Shown: piece after piece, positions 21,116-28,892 of the stretch
How positions within the stretch are numbered: the stretch's first letter is position 1
Layout: the number at the start of each line of letters is the position of its first letter
From: a virus
Virus record (IMG/VR): IMGVR_UViG_3300033553_000042
Span: 1 to 44,261 of that record
Direction: 5' to 3' (one strand)
DNA length: 44,261 nt
Notes under the pieces: model-generated
Seen by the model: the letters and a program-made list of their open reading frames with translations, nothing else
The model's database searches: none
Told to the model about the DNA's origin: nothing
Made by a program: the position numbers and the translations under genes

Positions 21116-21314
21116 AGAAGACTTACTAGCTAGTTTGCTATACGCATCTAGCTTCTTAGATGAAGCCCCTACCGCTATCCGATTAGCTGGTGAGTGGTAT
21201 GATGTCACTATCGGTATTGGTAAAGACCATACAGCCCGTATTCTGATTGATGGAGATTCGCTTAGAGCCCTCTATAAAGATCGGGCAGAAGATTATAAGG
21301 AGGTTATTTTATGA
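21105..21314 (+). CDS. Small hypothetical protein (69 aa)
   Basis: Overlaps both neighbours. Alpha-beta (EEDLLASLLYASSFLDEAPT, then EWYDVTIGIGKDHTARILID). Not recognised; linked by position to RNR. Confidence 0.6.
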   Translation: MKNEEDLLASLLYASSFLDEAPTAIRLAGEWYDVTIGIGKDHTARILIDGDSLRALYKDRAEDYKEVIL

Positions 21315-21553
21315 AGAACTATAAGAAAATATCAAAGAAGTGGATTGACCCTAACTCCACAGGGTTCATCTTTTCAAGAGTTGAGAAACAAGATGGGCGT
21401 TCATGGGCAGAACTGAAACTAGGGGATTGCTCCCGTATCGTTTCCTTTGATGTGTACGTGGACAGCGAATTAGATAGAAAGGCTACTCTAAAGAAGGTCG
21501 ACCTGATTATCAAGGAGATGAGTCTGTTCCGAGATCGGGTGGCTGCTTTATGA
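21311..21553 (+). CDS. Small hypothetical protein (80 aa)
   Basis: AAGGAGG precedes the ATG and the stop overlaps the RNR alpha start. The sequence (FSRVEKQDGRSWAELKLGDC, then RIVSFDVYVDSELDRKATLK) is a beta-sheet followed by a helix, similar in plan to the small proteins at 5259-5686. Not recognised. Confidence 0.6.
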   Translation: MKNYKKISKKWIDPNSTGFIFSRVEKQDGRSWAELKLGDCSRIVSFDVYVDSELDRKATLKKVDLIIKEMSLFRDRVAAL

Positions 21554-23370
21554 TAATTAGTCCAGAGAGGGATGACCGACTAACCCTCTTTGCTAAAGAG
21601 ACCCTCAAGGACCGATACCTCTTGGAGGGGGAGACCCCTCAGGATGGCCTCCTGAGAACTTCTATGGCTTTCTCAGACGATGAGGCTATGGCTCAGAGGA
21701 TATACGACTATTCGAGTACTCAATGGTTCTCATTCGCTTCCCCCGTTCTGTCCAACTCACCTGTACGGAAGGTTTTTTATGAAGATTTCAAAGAGAATTT
21801 TTCAAGCTACGCTTTTGACACTTCTCGTGGTTTCCCCGTTTCTTGTTTTCTCAATTATGTTCCCGATAGCCGAGGAGGTTTGGGGGACCATTACACAGAG
21901 AACATCTGGCTCGGAAGCTCAGGTGGTGGTATTGGGGGGTACTGGGGTCATGTTAGAAGTGACGGAACTAAAACTTCCCACGGCTCCAGAAGTACCGGGT
22001 CAATCCCCTTCCTCAAAATCGTTGACCCTCAGATGCTTGCTGTGTCACAAGGTGTCACAAGAAGGGGTAGCTACGCTGCTTGGATGGATGTCTCCCACCC
22101 AGAGATACTCGAGTTCATCGACATCCGCAAACCTTCTGGAGGAGACATCAATAGAAAAACACTAAACCTCCATCATGGTGTTAATCTACCTAATAAGTTT
22201 ATGAGGATTATCGAGGCATGTGAAAACCATCCTGATGCAAGCCATGACTGGGAGCTCATTGACCCCCATAGCAAGAGGGTCGTTGAAGTGGTTGATGCTC
22301 GTAAGATATGGGAGAAACTCTGTGAAACCCGGATGCAAACTGGTGAGCCCTACTTAGCCTATATTGATACAATTAACGAGGGGTTACCTGAAGAGCTAAA
22401 GAACGCCGGTTTAAGGGTTCATCACAGTAACTTATGCAGTGAGATAACCCTACCGACTAATGAGTATAAGACAGCCGTATGCTGTCTTTCCTCGGTCAAC
22501 TTAGAGAAGTGGGATGAGTGGAAGGATAGTGAACTATTTATTCAGGACTGTATACGGTTCCTCGACAATGTTCTGGAATACTTCATACAGAATGCACCTG
22601 CTGAGATGTACAAGGCGGTACACTCCGCTACTGAGGAGAGGAGTTTAGGCTTAGGGGCCTTAGGTTGGCACTACCTTCTTATGAAGAATAACACGCCATT
22701 CGAGGGGGCCATAGCAAGTGGTTTAAATAGAAAAATATTCAGGCATATTAGTGATGAAGCAAAGGCAGCTACGAGGGTCCTCGCAGAAGAAAGGGGGTCT
22801 CCGAAGCTTCTTGAGGGCTCTGGGAAGAGAAATGCCCATCTACTTGCTATCGCCCCTAATGCTAGTAGTGGCATTATCTTGGGGACTAGCCCTAGCATTG
22901 AGTGTATTAGTGCCAATATTTTTACTCATAAAACTCTGTCAGGTTCTTGGACAGTAAAGAATAAGTATTTAGACGATTTATTGCTTGATAAGCTTGGAGA
23001 CGAAGCTAAGGTGGTCGAGACATGGAAGTCAATACTCGGTAATGAGGGGAGTGTTCAGCACCTAGACATCCTAGACGACTGGGAGAAGGACGTGTATAAG
23101 ACAGCCTTTGAGATTAACCAGCGATGGGTGGTCGAACATGCGGCGGATAGACAGCCCTTCATCTGCCAAGCCCAGTCTCTCAACCTCTATATGGAACAGG
23201 ACGTTCCTATTACTTTCGTTCATAGCGTATTACTAAGTGGCTGGAAGAAAGGGTTGAAGACTTTCTATTATCAACGGACTAAAGCTCGGAGGAGGGCAGA
23301 AATGGTGGGAAGTAAAGTTGAACGGGTCTACCTAGGGGGTGATGAGAGGTGTCTAAGTTGCGAAGGTTAA
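21550..23370 (+). CDS. nrdA: Class I ribonucleotide reductase, alpha subunit
   Basis: A 606-residue catalytic subunit that makes dNTPs for phage DNA. FPVSCFLNYVP (Cys99) and AVCCLSSVNL hold the redox cysteines, NLCSEITLP the Asn-Cys-Glu active-site triad, FYYQRTKAR the Tyr pair that passes the radical, and the C-terminus ends DERCLSCEG with the Cys-x2-Cys that reloads the site. The N-terminal ATP-cone (about 90 residues in E. coli NrdA) is missing, so dATP feedback control is probably lost. Between SPVLSNS and FPVSC about 20 extra residues (PVRKVFYEDF ... DTSRG) lie where bacterial enzymes have a short loop. Confidence 0.95.
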   Translation: MIISPERDDRLTLFAKETLKDRYLLEGETPQDGLLRTSMAFSDDEAMAQRIYDYSSTQWFSFASPVLSNSPVRKVFYEDFKENFSSYAFDTSRGFPVSCFLNYVPDSRGGLGDHYTENIWLGSSGGGIGGYWGHVRSDGTKTSHGSRSTGSIPFLKIVDPQMLAVSQGVTRRGSYAAWMDVSHPEILEFIDIRKPSGGDINRKTLNLHHGVNLPNKFMRIIEACENHPDASHDWELIDPHSKRVVEVVDARKIWEKLCETRMQTGEPYLAYIDTINEGLPEELKNAGLRVHHSNLCSEITLPTNEYKTAVCCLSSVNLEKWDEWKDSELFIQDCIRFLDNVLEYFIQNAPAEMYKAVHSATEERSLGLGALGWHYLLMKNNTPFEGAIASGLNRKIFRHISDEAKAATRVLAEERGSPKLLEGSGKRNAHLLAIAPNASSGIILGTSPSIECISANIFTHKTLSGSWTVKNKYLDDLLLDKLGDEAKVVETWKSILGNEGSVQHLDILDDWEKDVYKTAFEINQRWVVEHAADRQPFICQAQSLNLYMEQDVPITFVHSVLLSGWKKGLKTFYYQRTKARRRAEMVGSKVERVYLGGDERCLSCEG

Positions 23371-24392
23371 ACGATAGCCGGGAGTATTACAAGCCTTTTG
23401 ACTACCCCTACGCCTTTGAGTATTACAATGAGCAGAACAAGATGCACTGGACGGCTGAGGATGTTCCTCTCCATGACGATGTAAGGGACTTCAAGAAGGC
23501 TAGTCCCGAGGAGAAGAACCTCCTTCAGCAGTTGTTCAGGTTCTTTGTACAGGGGGATGTAGACGTAGCTAGTGCTTATTACGAGAGATACATCCCATAC
23601 TTCAAAGCCCCCGAGTTGCGAATGATGCTAGGAAGCTTCGCAGCAATGGAAGCTGTGCATCAACATGCGTATAGTCTTCTCTTAGATACTATAGGTATGC
23701 CTGAGACCGAATATAAGGCGTTCTACGGGTATAAAGAGATGGTTGCTAAGCATGAGTATGTCTTTGCTAAGAGCGAGCTTACAGGGGCTCCCGCTATGGC
23801 TAAGGACATTGCTGTATTCTCTGCCTTCACTGAGGGATTACAGTTGTTCAGTAGCTTCATCATCCTCCTAAACTTTCCAAGGAACGGTAAGTTCACAGGG
23901 ATGGGTCAAATCATTACATACTCAATACGGGACGAGACGCTTCATGTGGAAGGTTTGATAAGAACTTTTCATGAGTTGATTAAAGAGAATCCTGAGGTAT
24001 GGACGGATGAGTTTAAGGCTGTTCTCTACCAGATATGTAGAGATATGGTTAAGCTTGAAGATGATTTCGTAGACTTAGTGTTTGCTCTGGGGCCTCAAGA
24101 GGGTTTATCAGCAGAAGAGGTGAAGGGGTATAACAGGTATATTGCCGATAGACGGCTTCTCCAACTAGGTCTTAAACCTAATTACGGGGTTAAGGATAAC
24201 CCCCTACCTTGGGTTGATGAGATACTGAATGGTGTTGAACACATGAACTTTTTCGAAGGGCGTTCTACTGAGTATTCCAAGAACTCCATGACTGGTAGTT
24301 GGAATGATGTATGGGACAATCAACAAAGCCGTATTGACCTCATTGGTCTCAACGGAAATGATGGAGAACACTATGAGAACAGTAGCGATTAA
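23349..24392 (+). CDS. nrdB: Class I ribonucleotide reductase, beta subunit
   Basis: A 347-residue radical-carrying subunit. AMEAVHQHAYSLLLDT has the Glu-x2-His metal ligands and the radical tyrosine four residues after the His, as in E. coli NrdB; RDETLHVEG gives the second Glu-x2-His and WTAEDVPLHDD the first acidic ligand. The start is GTG, overlapping the alpha gene by 22 bases, with AGGGGGT upstream. It pairs with the alpha subunit just before it. Confidence 0.95.
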   Translation: MSKLRRLNDSREYYKPFDYPYAFEYYNEQNKMHWTAEDVPLHDDVRDFKKASPEEKNLLQQLFRFFVQGDVDVASAYYERYIPYFKAPELRMMLGSFAAMEAVHQHAYSLLLDTIGMPETEYKAFYGYKEMVAKHEYVFAKSELTGAPAMAKDIAVFSAFTEGLQLFSSFIILLNFPRNGKFTGMGQIITYSIRDETLHVEGLIRTFHELIKENPEVWTDEFKAVLYQICRDMVKLEDDFVDLVFALGPQEGLSAEEVKGYNRYIADRRLLQLGLKPNYGVKDNPLPWVDEILNGVEHMNFFEGRSTEYSKNSMTGSWNDVWDNQQSRIDLIGLNGNDGEHYENSSD

Positions 24393-24558
24393 GAAAGACC
24401 TAGGTCGTGGAAGATTTGAACGGTTTGCTGTAGAAAAGGATGTCTATTACTACATACGTCAGATTGAAGTGGCTTTAAGTTCGGAGATTGGGAGGGAACG
24501 GTTAAACGAAGACTATCCTGAAAGGTTTCCACCATTGAGAGGGACATGTATCACATAG
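24373..24558 (+). CDS. Small hypothetical protein (61 aa)
   Basis: GGAG lies six bases before ATG 24373 inside the end of the RNR beta gene. Basic N-terminus (MRTVAIKKDLGRGRFERFAV) and a helical middle. Not recognised; a longer frame from 24304 is a shadow. Confidence 0.6.
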   Translation: MRTVAIKKDLGRGRFERFAVEKDVYYYIRQIEVALSSEIGRERLNEDYPERFPPLRGTCIT

Positions 24559-24619
24559 TATACAATAACTCCTGTAATGTCTACTATAAGATACAATTAA
24601 TTATCCGGAGGGTAATGAT

Positions 24620-24802
24620 ATGGACAACCTTGAGTATGAAGCAATGCTGCTAGGACAACAGCTTTGCTGCTTAAAGAGAACAGCTAATGATTTAGGGGTT
24701 AGTTGGGATAAGATACAAGAACATTCCCTATATGAAAATGAACGGTATTTAAACGCAAACTTTGGAGAGATGTTAAATGAGCAACACAGTAACGATACGT
24801 AA
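24620..24802 (+). CDS. Small helical protein (60 aa)
   Basis: GGAGGGTAATGAT gives a strong ribosome site. Two helices (EYEAMLLGQQLCCLKRTAND, EHSLYENERYLNANFGEM). It overlaps the next gene by 26 bases. Confidence 0.6.
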   Translation: MDNLEYEAMLLGQQLCCLKRTANDLGVSWDKIQEHSLYENERYLNANFGEMLNEQHSNDT

Positions 24803-25082
24803 AGGAGATGTGGTTGAAGTGTACGAGGATGTACTAGGCCACCAAGTAGGTAATGGAGCAATCCAGATTCTTATGATGAATGGTAACAACCGTATCATCT
24901 TCTCTCCTGACGATATTGACGTAACCCTTGATGAAGCTGGTAACCAGAAATTCATGGAAGAGTACGCCAGTAAAGTTCGAGAGGCAGAGCTTCAGGCTGC
25001 TGCTGCTGAGAAGATGAATACTAAGGATGCCCGACCTGTTGAAGTACAGGTCAAAGGTACTGGTCCCAAGCTAGTCTCTTAG
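24777..25082 (+). CDS. Hypothetical protein, last rightward gene (101 aa)
   Basis: Begins MSNTVTIRKGDVVEVYEDVL, a beta-rich start like a small SH3-type or KOW barrel, then a helix rich in Ala and Glu (EYASKVREAELQAAAAEK) and a beta tail. GGAGAG precedes the start. It ends 22 bases before the two-way terminator. The function is unknown. Confidence 0.65.
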   Translation: MSNTVTIRKGDVVEVYEDVLGHQVGNGAIQILMMNGNNRIIFSPDDIDVTLDEAGNQKFMEEYASKVREAELQAAAAEKMNTKDARPVEVQVKGTGPKLVS

Positions 25083-25104
25083 AATAAAGGGTTAGACACA
25101 GAAA

Positions 25105-25155
25105 AGGGGAACACTCAACAGGCTTAATAGCTTGCTGGGTGTTCCCCTATTTTTT
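25105..25155. terminator. Two-way rho-independent terminator
   Basis: AGGGGAACAC (25105-25114) pairs with GTGTTCCCCT (25139-25148), extended inward by the CAACAGG / CTTGCTGGG region. ATTTTTT follows on the plus strand and a T-rich run (from AAAA at 25102) on the minus strand. It sits where the two transcription units converge. Confidence 0.92.
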
Positions 25156-25158
25156 CGT

Positions 25159-25458
25159 CTACGATTTAGTAGGCTTACGTTTCTTCTTACGCCCACCTGT
25201 CTTACCGTTATCAGCACGGTTACTAGAGGCCGACTTCACTCTGAGATTACCTTTACCATTACCCCCACCATCCTTCATCTTCTTCTTATGGTCCACGTCC
25301 TTACTATCCCCTTTACTCACAACCCCCTTCTTCTCCATAGCGCTACGAGCCGCATTCCGCTTAGCTCGATTCTTCTTCTGGGTAGGAGAGCTGTTGTACA
25401 CTCTCTGTCGCTTAGAGTCTGCTGTCGCAGTAGCCTTCTTTTTACCATCACCAGACAT
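25159..25458 (-). CDS. Basic HNH-like small protein
   Basis: A 99-residue, Lys-rich protein. QKKNRAKRNAARSAMEKKG, then DSKDVDHKKK and NLRVKSASSNRADNG match the phage small HNH-type pattern Asp-x-Asp-His ... Asn-Leu-Arg-Val ... Asn-Arg, so it may bind and nick DNA. No zinc cysteines. It is the last late gene. A non-catalytic DNA-binding virion protein is the alternative. Confidence 0.65.
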   Translation of the reverse strand: MSGDGKKKATATADSKRQRVYNSSPTQKKNRAKRNAARSAMEKKGVVSKGDSKDVDHKKKMKDGGGNGKGNLRVKSASSNRADNGKTGGRKKKRKPTKS

Positions 25459-25459
25459 G

Positions 25460-25570
25460 TTAGTACCCCTTACTTGAAGTAATACGCTTGGGCTTAACTA
25501 CCTTAGGCGCTGGCATCTTTAACTTAACCTTAGCTTTAGGTGGATTCTTAACACTGACTTTCTTCTTCAT
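25460..25570 (-). CDS. Very basic small peptide (36 aa)
   Basis: MKKKVSVKNPPKAKVKLKMP and a tail KRITSSKGY: about one third Lys/Arg with Pro and Val, no acidic residue. GGGAATAAGAA precedes the ATG, which overlaps the stop of the gene upstream (ATGA). Such peptides bind DNA or RNA; packaging into the head is one possibility. Confidence 0.55.
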   Translation of the reverse strand: MKKKVSVKNPPKAKVKLKMPAPKVVKPKRITSSKGY

Positions 25571-25809
25571 TTCTTATTCCCTTTCTTTTTCTTAGCAATC
25601 TGTTCAGCCACCCTCTTACGGATAGCCTCCCTCTGAGCCTTAGCCTTGGCCGGGGATGTCTTAGGGACAGGGGACTTCTTCGTAGAAGCTTTCTTCTTAG
25701 CAGCCCGCTTCTTAGCCGACACCTCTGACAACTCCTTCTGTGACTTAGCTCCAATATCCTCTCTATGTTTAGCGACCTTCTTCATTGTCATACTCAACAG
25801 TCCTGCCAT
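25567..25809 (-). CDS. Histone H1-like Lys/Ala-rich protein (80 aa)
   Basis: From residue 30 on it is Lys/Ala/Pro/Ser repeats (AKKRAAKKKASTKKSPVPKT, then SPAKAKAQREAIRKRVAEQI) like the tail of histone H1. Probably binds DNA. Overlaps its neighbours by one base upstream and four downstream. The role in the phage is unknown. Confidence 0.6.
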   Translation of the reverse strand: MAGLLSMTMKKVAKHREDIGAKSQKELSEVSAKKRAAKKKASTKKSPVPKTSPAKAKAQREAIRKRVAEQIAKKKKGNKK

Positions 25810-26129
25810 TATCTCTTACTCCAAAGTTCTTTAATTCCAATCCACATCCTAGATGGTGTGGGTAATAGTAAAAATAACATAGCTAATAGGTAGGGGAACC
25901 ACGGATTAGCTTCATTTATGATGTTAGCGGTCTGGGTTAAGGTCTCCGCAGTATTATGCGTTGTCTCCTTACTCCCGACTACCTCCGTAGCTATTTTCTT
26001 ATCCCCAACAACCAACTCTGCATCCAGTGAGGGTCCAGAGCTGGGGGATATCACAGACTTAATTATATCGAGGGGAGAACAAGCAACTAATGATAGCATT
26101 GATACGAGTAATATGATTTTAATTCGCAC
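25809..26129 (-). CDS. Lipoprotein-type membrane protein, lysis-like
   Basis: 106 residues. A signal peptide with a lipobox (MLSLVAC, Cys17), then a polar linker (DAELVVGDKKIATEVVG) and a C-terminal hydrophobic segment (YLLAMLFLLLPTPSRMW). The plan resembles phage envelope proteins near lysis genes. An outer-membrane spanin would have the lipobox but not the second hydrophobic part, so spanin is only one option. Confidence 0.55.
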   Translation of the reverse strand: MRIKIILLVSMLSLVACSPLDIIKSVISPSSGPSLDAELVVGDKKIATEVVGSKETTHNTAETLTQTANIINEANPWFPYLLAMLFLLLPTPSRMWIGIKELWSKR

Positions 26130-26415
26130 GATACCCTCTCATCTCTAAATCAACAACCCTTGTCTCCAACAACTCGTGTCCTCTCTCTAAGTGGTCTAGC
26201 CTAACACCCATCTCTCCAGCAGAGACATTCAAACTATTAACAGACTTAACAACAGAAACTACGCTTGTATCCACCTTCACTAATGTAAGGTTAATCATCG
26301 TAGCAGCGACTCCTCCTAATAGAATCATTAGGGATAGAAGGACATTAGTGATACTTAGTAACCTCTTTTCAGTGTAATTTCGCCTAGCCCTAGCCTGACG
26401 GGCCCTTTGTTTCAT
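26119..26415 (-). CDS. Membrane protein with coiled coil, holin or spanin-like
   Basis: 98 residues. A basic N-terminus (MKQRARQARARRNYTEKR), one membrane helix (ITNVLLSLMILLGGVAATMI) and an external coiled coil (MGVRLDHLERGHELLETRVV). An N-in, C-out anchor with a coiled coil fits an inner-membrane spanin; a single-helix holin is also possible. It overlaps the lipoprotein gene by 11 bases, as spanin pairs often do. Confidence 0.55.
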   Translation of the reverse strand: MKQRARQARARRNYTEKRLLSITNVLLSLMILLGGVAATMINLTLVKVDTSVVSVVKSVNSLNVSAGEMGVRLDHLERGHELLETRVVDLEMRGYRAN

Positions 26416-28892
26416 TCAGAGCCTCTCTTCGATATAAACCCTCGTAAGATTTGCTCCAATACACTGATCGGAGTATCCCTATACATTAGATGGACTGTCT
26501 GCAAAGCTCGTTCAGGAGTCTGTTCAGTAGCCCACTTACTGTCAAGGATATTAGCTTGAGCTGCTAACCAGTCTACCCTTGTATTCGTCTTAATGGCTTT
26601 CTTAATTGAGGTGTTCGCCTCAGGCCACTTAGGAACATTCACACCTTGATACATCATCGCTGTTACAGCAGCCAGAGGACTACCATTTAATTCTGGGTAG
26701 GCTGTCTGGGCTTTAGCCTTATGAGCTTTCAGGTCCTGTTGGAACAACTCCTCTGCCTGCTTATCCGAGATACCCTCTTGATAGTCAACCTTCTCCCCTC
26801 TGATTTCAATCTCCCCAGAACTCGCTTCAGACTTGGTTAGTTTATGGCCATATGCTAAAGTGTCTGTCCCCAACTCTTTACTCTTATGAGGTTTCCAAGT
26901 GCTTCCATCCCAACCTGATGTTTCAGGGGGGAGGTTCTTATTATTCTCAAAGGTTTTCAAGTTCGCTTCAAAGTTACCTGTAAGCGCCTGTACTGGGGTA
27001 TCCGGTAAGGAACCTTGTAAAGGGCTAGTAGCACTAGGGGTAGGAGTCTCCGTGAAGCGTTCGGGCTTAGAGGCGGCCTCAGGGGGTTCATCCTCCATAC
27101 CTACGTTAATCTCAAACTCTCCCCTCATATAACCGTTAAAAGCATCATTCCCATCTACATACTGACTCTTCACATGATTCCATGACCAAGGCTGTTTGCT
27201 AATCATACGATGCATAGCCCTAAGGTCCTGAGAATGCTCTTGCATAGCATCCGGTAGATTCAGGATCCAGTTCGGATTCTTATTAGGACGGAGGCTAACT
27301 CTGGGGTTACCATGAGCAATTCCGTCTACGGCTGGCATAGGTGTCTCAGCTTCAGCGTAGATAACTTCATCTTCAGCACCGACCATCTGCTTAATACGGT
27401 CCATCTTATTCTTAGCAGCAACCATAGCTACGTTAATCTCACTACGTAACACTCCATTCTTAGGGGCGCTAATCTGGGCATCCGTAGTACTGTAAGCTTG
27501 TAGAGACATAGCCGGGGCCAAGTCATAAGCTTTCTTTAGATTGACTTTAAGCGCGGGATTCTCCTGAATTGTTGGAGATGTCACGTAGTCAAGACCAGCA
27601 GTTGTGCCACCAAGAGTTATCGTTGATAAGATTAGGGCGGCTACATCCGTATTCATAGGGGGTTTTCCTTTATGATAATTAGTGACAGCCCTCAGTCTAT
27701 CAGCGGAACTCGTTATCTTAGCACCTGTGCCTTCTCCAAAGAATGCATCAAGGTTCCCTATATTCTGTAATCCACCTTGTCCTATTACGGCCTCTAGGAA
27801 TACAGGGGATGTTGCGTTAGCTACGTGATACTCTGGGAATAGTGCTACGGACTCTTGAAAGATAAGGGATTTTAACTGACTATCCCGACCTTCATTGAGT
27901 TTAGTCATATCCTCAGAAGAGACATACGCTTGCATTCCTTCAAACCACACCTTGAGTTCTTCACGGGCCGACTCTCTCTCAGCTTTACCAAGACCTGTGT
28001 TAGCGTTAATTTCTTCTAACATACCTCGGTTCTGCTGAGACAGGGTTCTGTTAACAGCTTGGAGGTTATCCGCAGTTAATCCTTTTCCACCATTAGCAGA
28101 ACTCAACTGAGCTATCTGGAGGGAGACACCCCGTGCCGCACTGTTTCGGAGTAATCCACCCACCTTAGAGAATTCCTCTCCGTTGAGGGACCTGTCCTGT
28201 TTAATACGATTGAAGTGAGCCAACTCTATCTTAGACTCAGCTTCAGCCTTAACTTCACGTCTAGCAGTGACCTCGGGGATACCTACAGCAACAGCTCCGG
28301 CTATCTGACCTTCATGTTCAGCAACCGCTTTAACTTTTTCAGCATCAATAGCCTGTTGCTTAATCTCATCAGGGGTGAAAGGAAAGGCTTCCTGAACAGC
28401 TCCCTTCCCACCACCTGTAAGACTTGAGGCGGCATCTAGAAATTCTCCTCGATAGAGAGCGTTAATAGGATTGGAAAGCTGTTGTTTCAAATTCAACATC
28501 CGTCTCCCACGAGCCTCAGACGTACTAATCTCTCCTCGGTCTCTAAGTTCTAAGAGAGTTCTGTCGTTCCGTGCGAATTCAGAGAGAGCTCTATCCTTGA
28601 CCTCCTTCTGTGTACGTTCAGGTACCGGACCGCCAGCATTGTCCATTGCAGCGCCTATCTGTTCGTCAAGGCTCCGCTGTGTTGCGTCAGCTTGATTATT
28701 AATGTCAGCCTGAGATAAGCCTTCTCCAGTGACTTGTTCAGCAGAACTCTTAGCGTATGCTTTTCCTCCGGCTGATACCCCACCAACAAGGGTATTTAGC
28801 ATACCCTCCCTAGCGTCTGGGCGTTCTCTAGCCGTAACCTGTTGAAACTGTGTCTGGGGAGCAGAAAGCTTCCCTTTATCAAACTCTGCCAT
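26412..28892 (-). CDS. Internal virion protein with lysozyme-like C-terminus
   Basis: 826 residues. The first 600 are helical and Ala/Gln-rich, typical of ejected core proteins (AEHEGQIAGAVAVGIPEVTA). From about residue 640 a GH24-type lysozyme pattern appears: FENNKNL, then GTDTLAYGHKLTKSE (GTDTLAYGHKLT resembling the IGYGHLLT of T4-type lysozymes), then AVTAMMYQGVNVPKW. It would cut peptidoglycan during DNA entry. No separate endolysin gene is visible, so it might also serve lysis. Confidence 0.78.
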   Translation of the reverse strand: MAEFDKGKLSAPQTQFQQVTARERPDAREGMLNTLVGGVSAGGKAYAKSSAEQVTGEGLSQADINNQADATQRSLDEQIGAAMDNAGGPVPERTQKEVKDRALSEFARNDRTLLELRDRGEISTSEARGRRMLNLKQQLSNPINALYRGEFLDAASSLTGGGKGAVQEAFPFTPDEIKQQAIDAEKVKAVAEHEGQIAGAVAVGIPEVTARREVKAEAESKIELAHFNRIKQDRSLNGEEFSKVGGLLRNSAARGVSLQIAQLSSANGGKGLTADNLQAVNRTLSQQNRGMLEEINANTGLGKAERESAREELKVWFEGMQAYVSSEDMTKLNEGRDSQLKSLIFQESVALFPEYHVANATSPVFLEAVIGQGGLQNIGNLDAFFGEGTGAKITSSADRLRAVTNYHKGKPPMNTDVAALILSTITLGGTTAGLDYVTSPTIQENPALKVNLKKAYDLAPAMSLQAYSTTDAQISAPKNGVLRSEINVAMVAAKNKMDRIKQMVGAEDEVIYAEAETPMPAVDGIAHGNPRVSLRPNKNPNWILNLPDAMQEHSQDLRAMHRMISKQPWSWNHVKSQYVDGNDAFNGYMRGEFEINVGMEDEPPEAASKPERFTETPTPSATSPLQGSLPDTPVQALTGNFEANLKTFENNKNLPPETSGWDGSTWKPHKSKELGTDTLAYGHKLTKSEASSGEIEIRGEKVDYQEGISDKQAEELFQQDLKAHKAKAQTAYPELNGSPLAAVTAMMYQGVNVPKWPEANTSIKKAIKTNTRVDWLAAQANILDSKWATEQTPERALQTVHLMYRDTPISVLEQILRGFISKRGSE

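Noticed and set aside
25132-25482. Plus-strand frames of 112 and 116 codons across the terminator and basic genes
   Set aside because: They are antisense shadows of the Lys-rich minus-strand genes, start inside the terminator and have low-complexity Leu/Phe/Ser composition.
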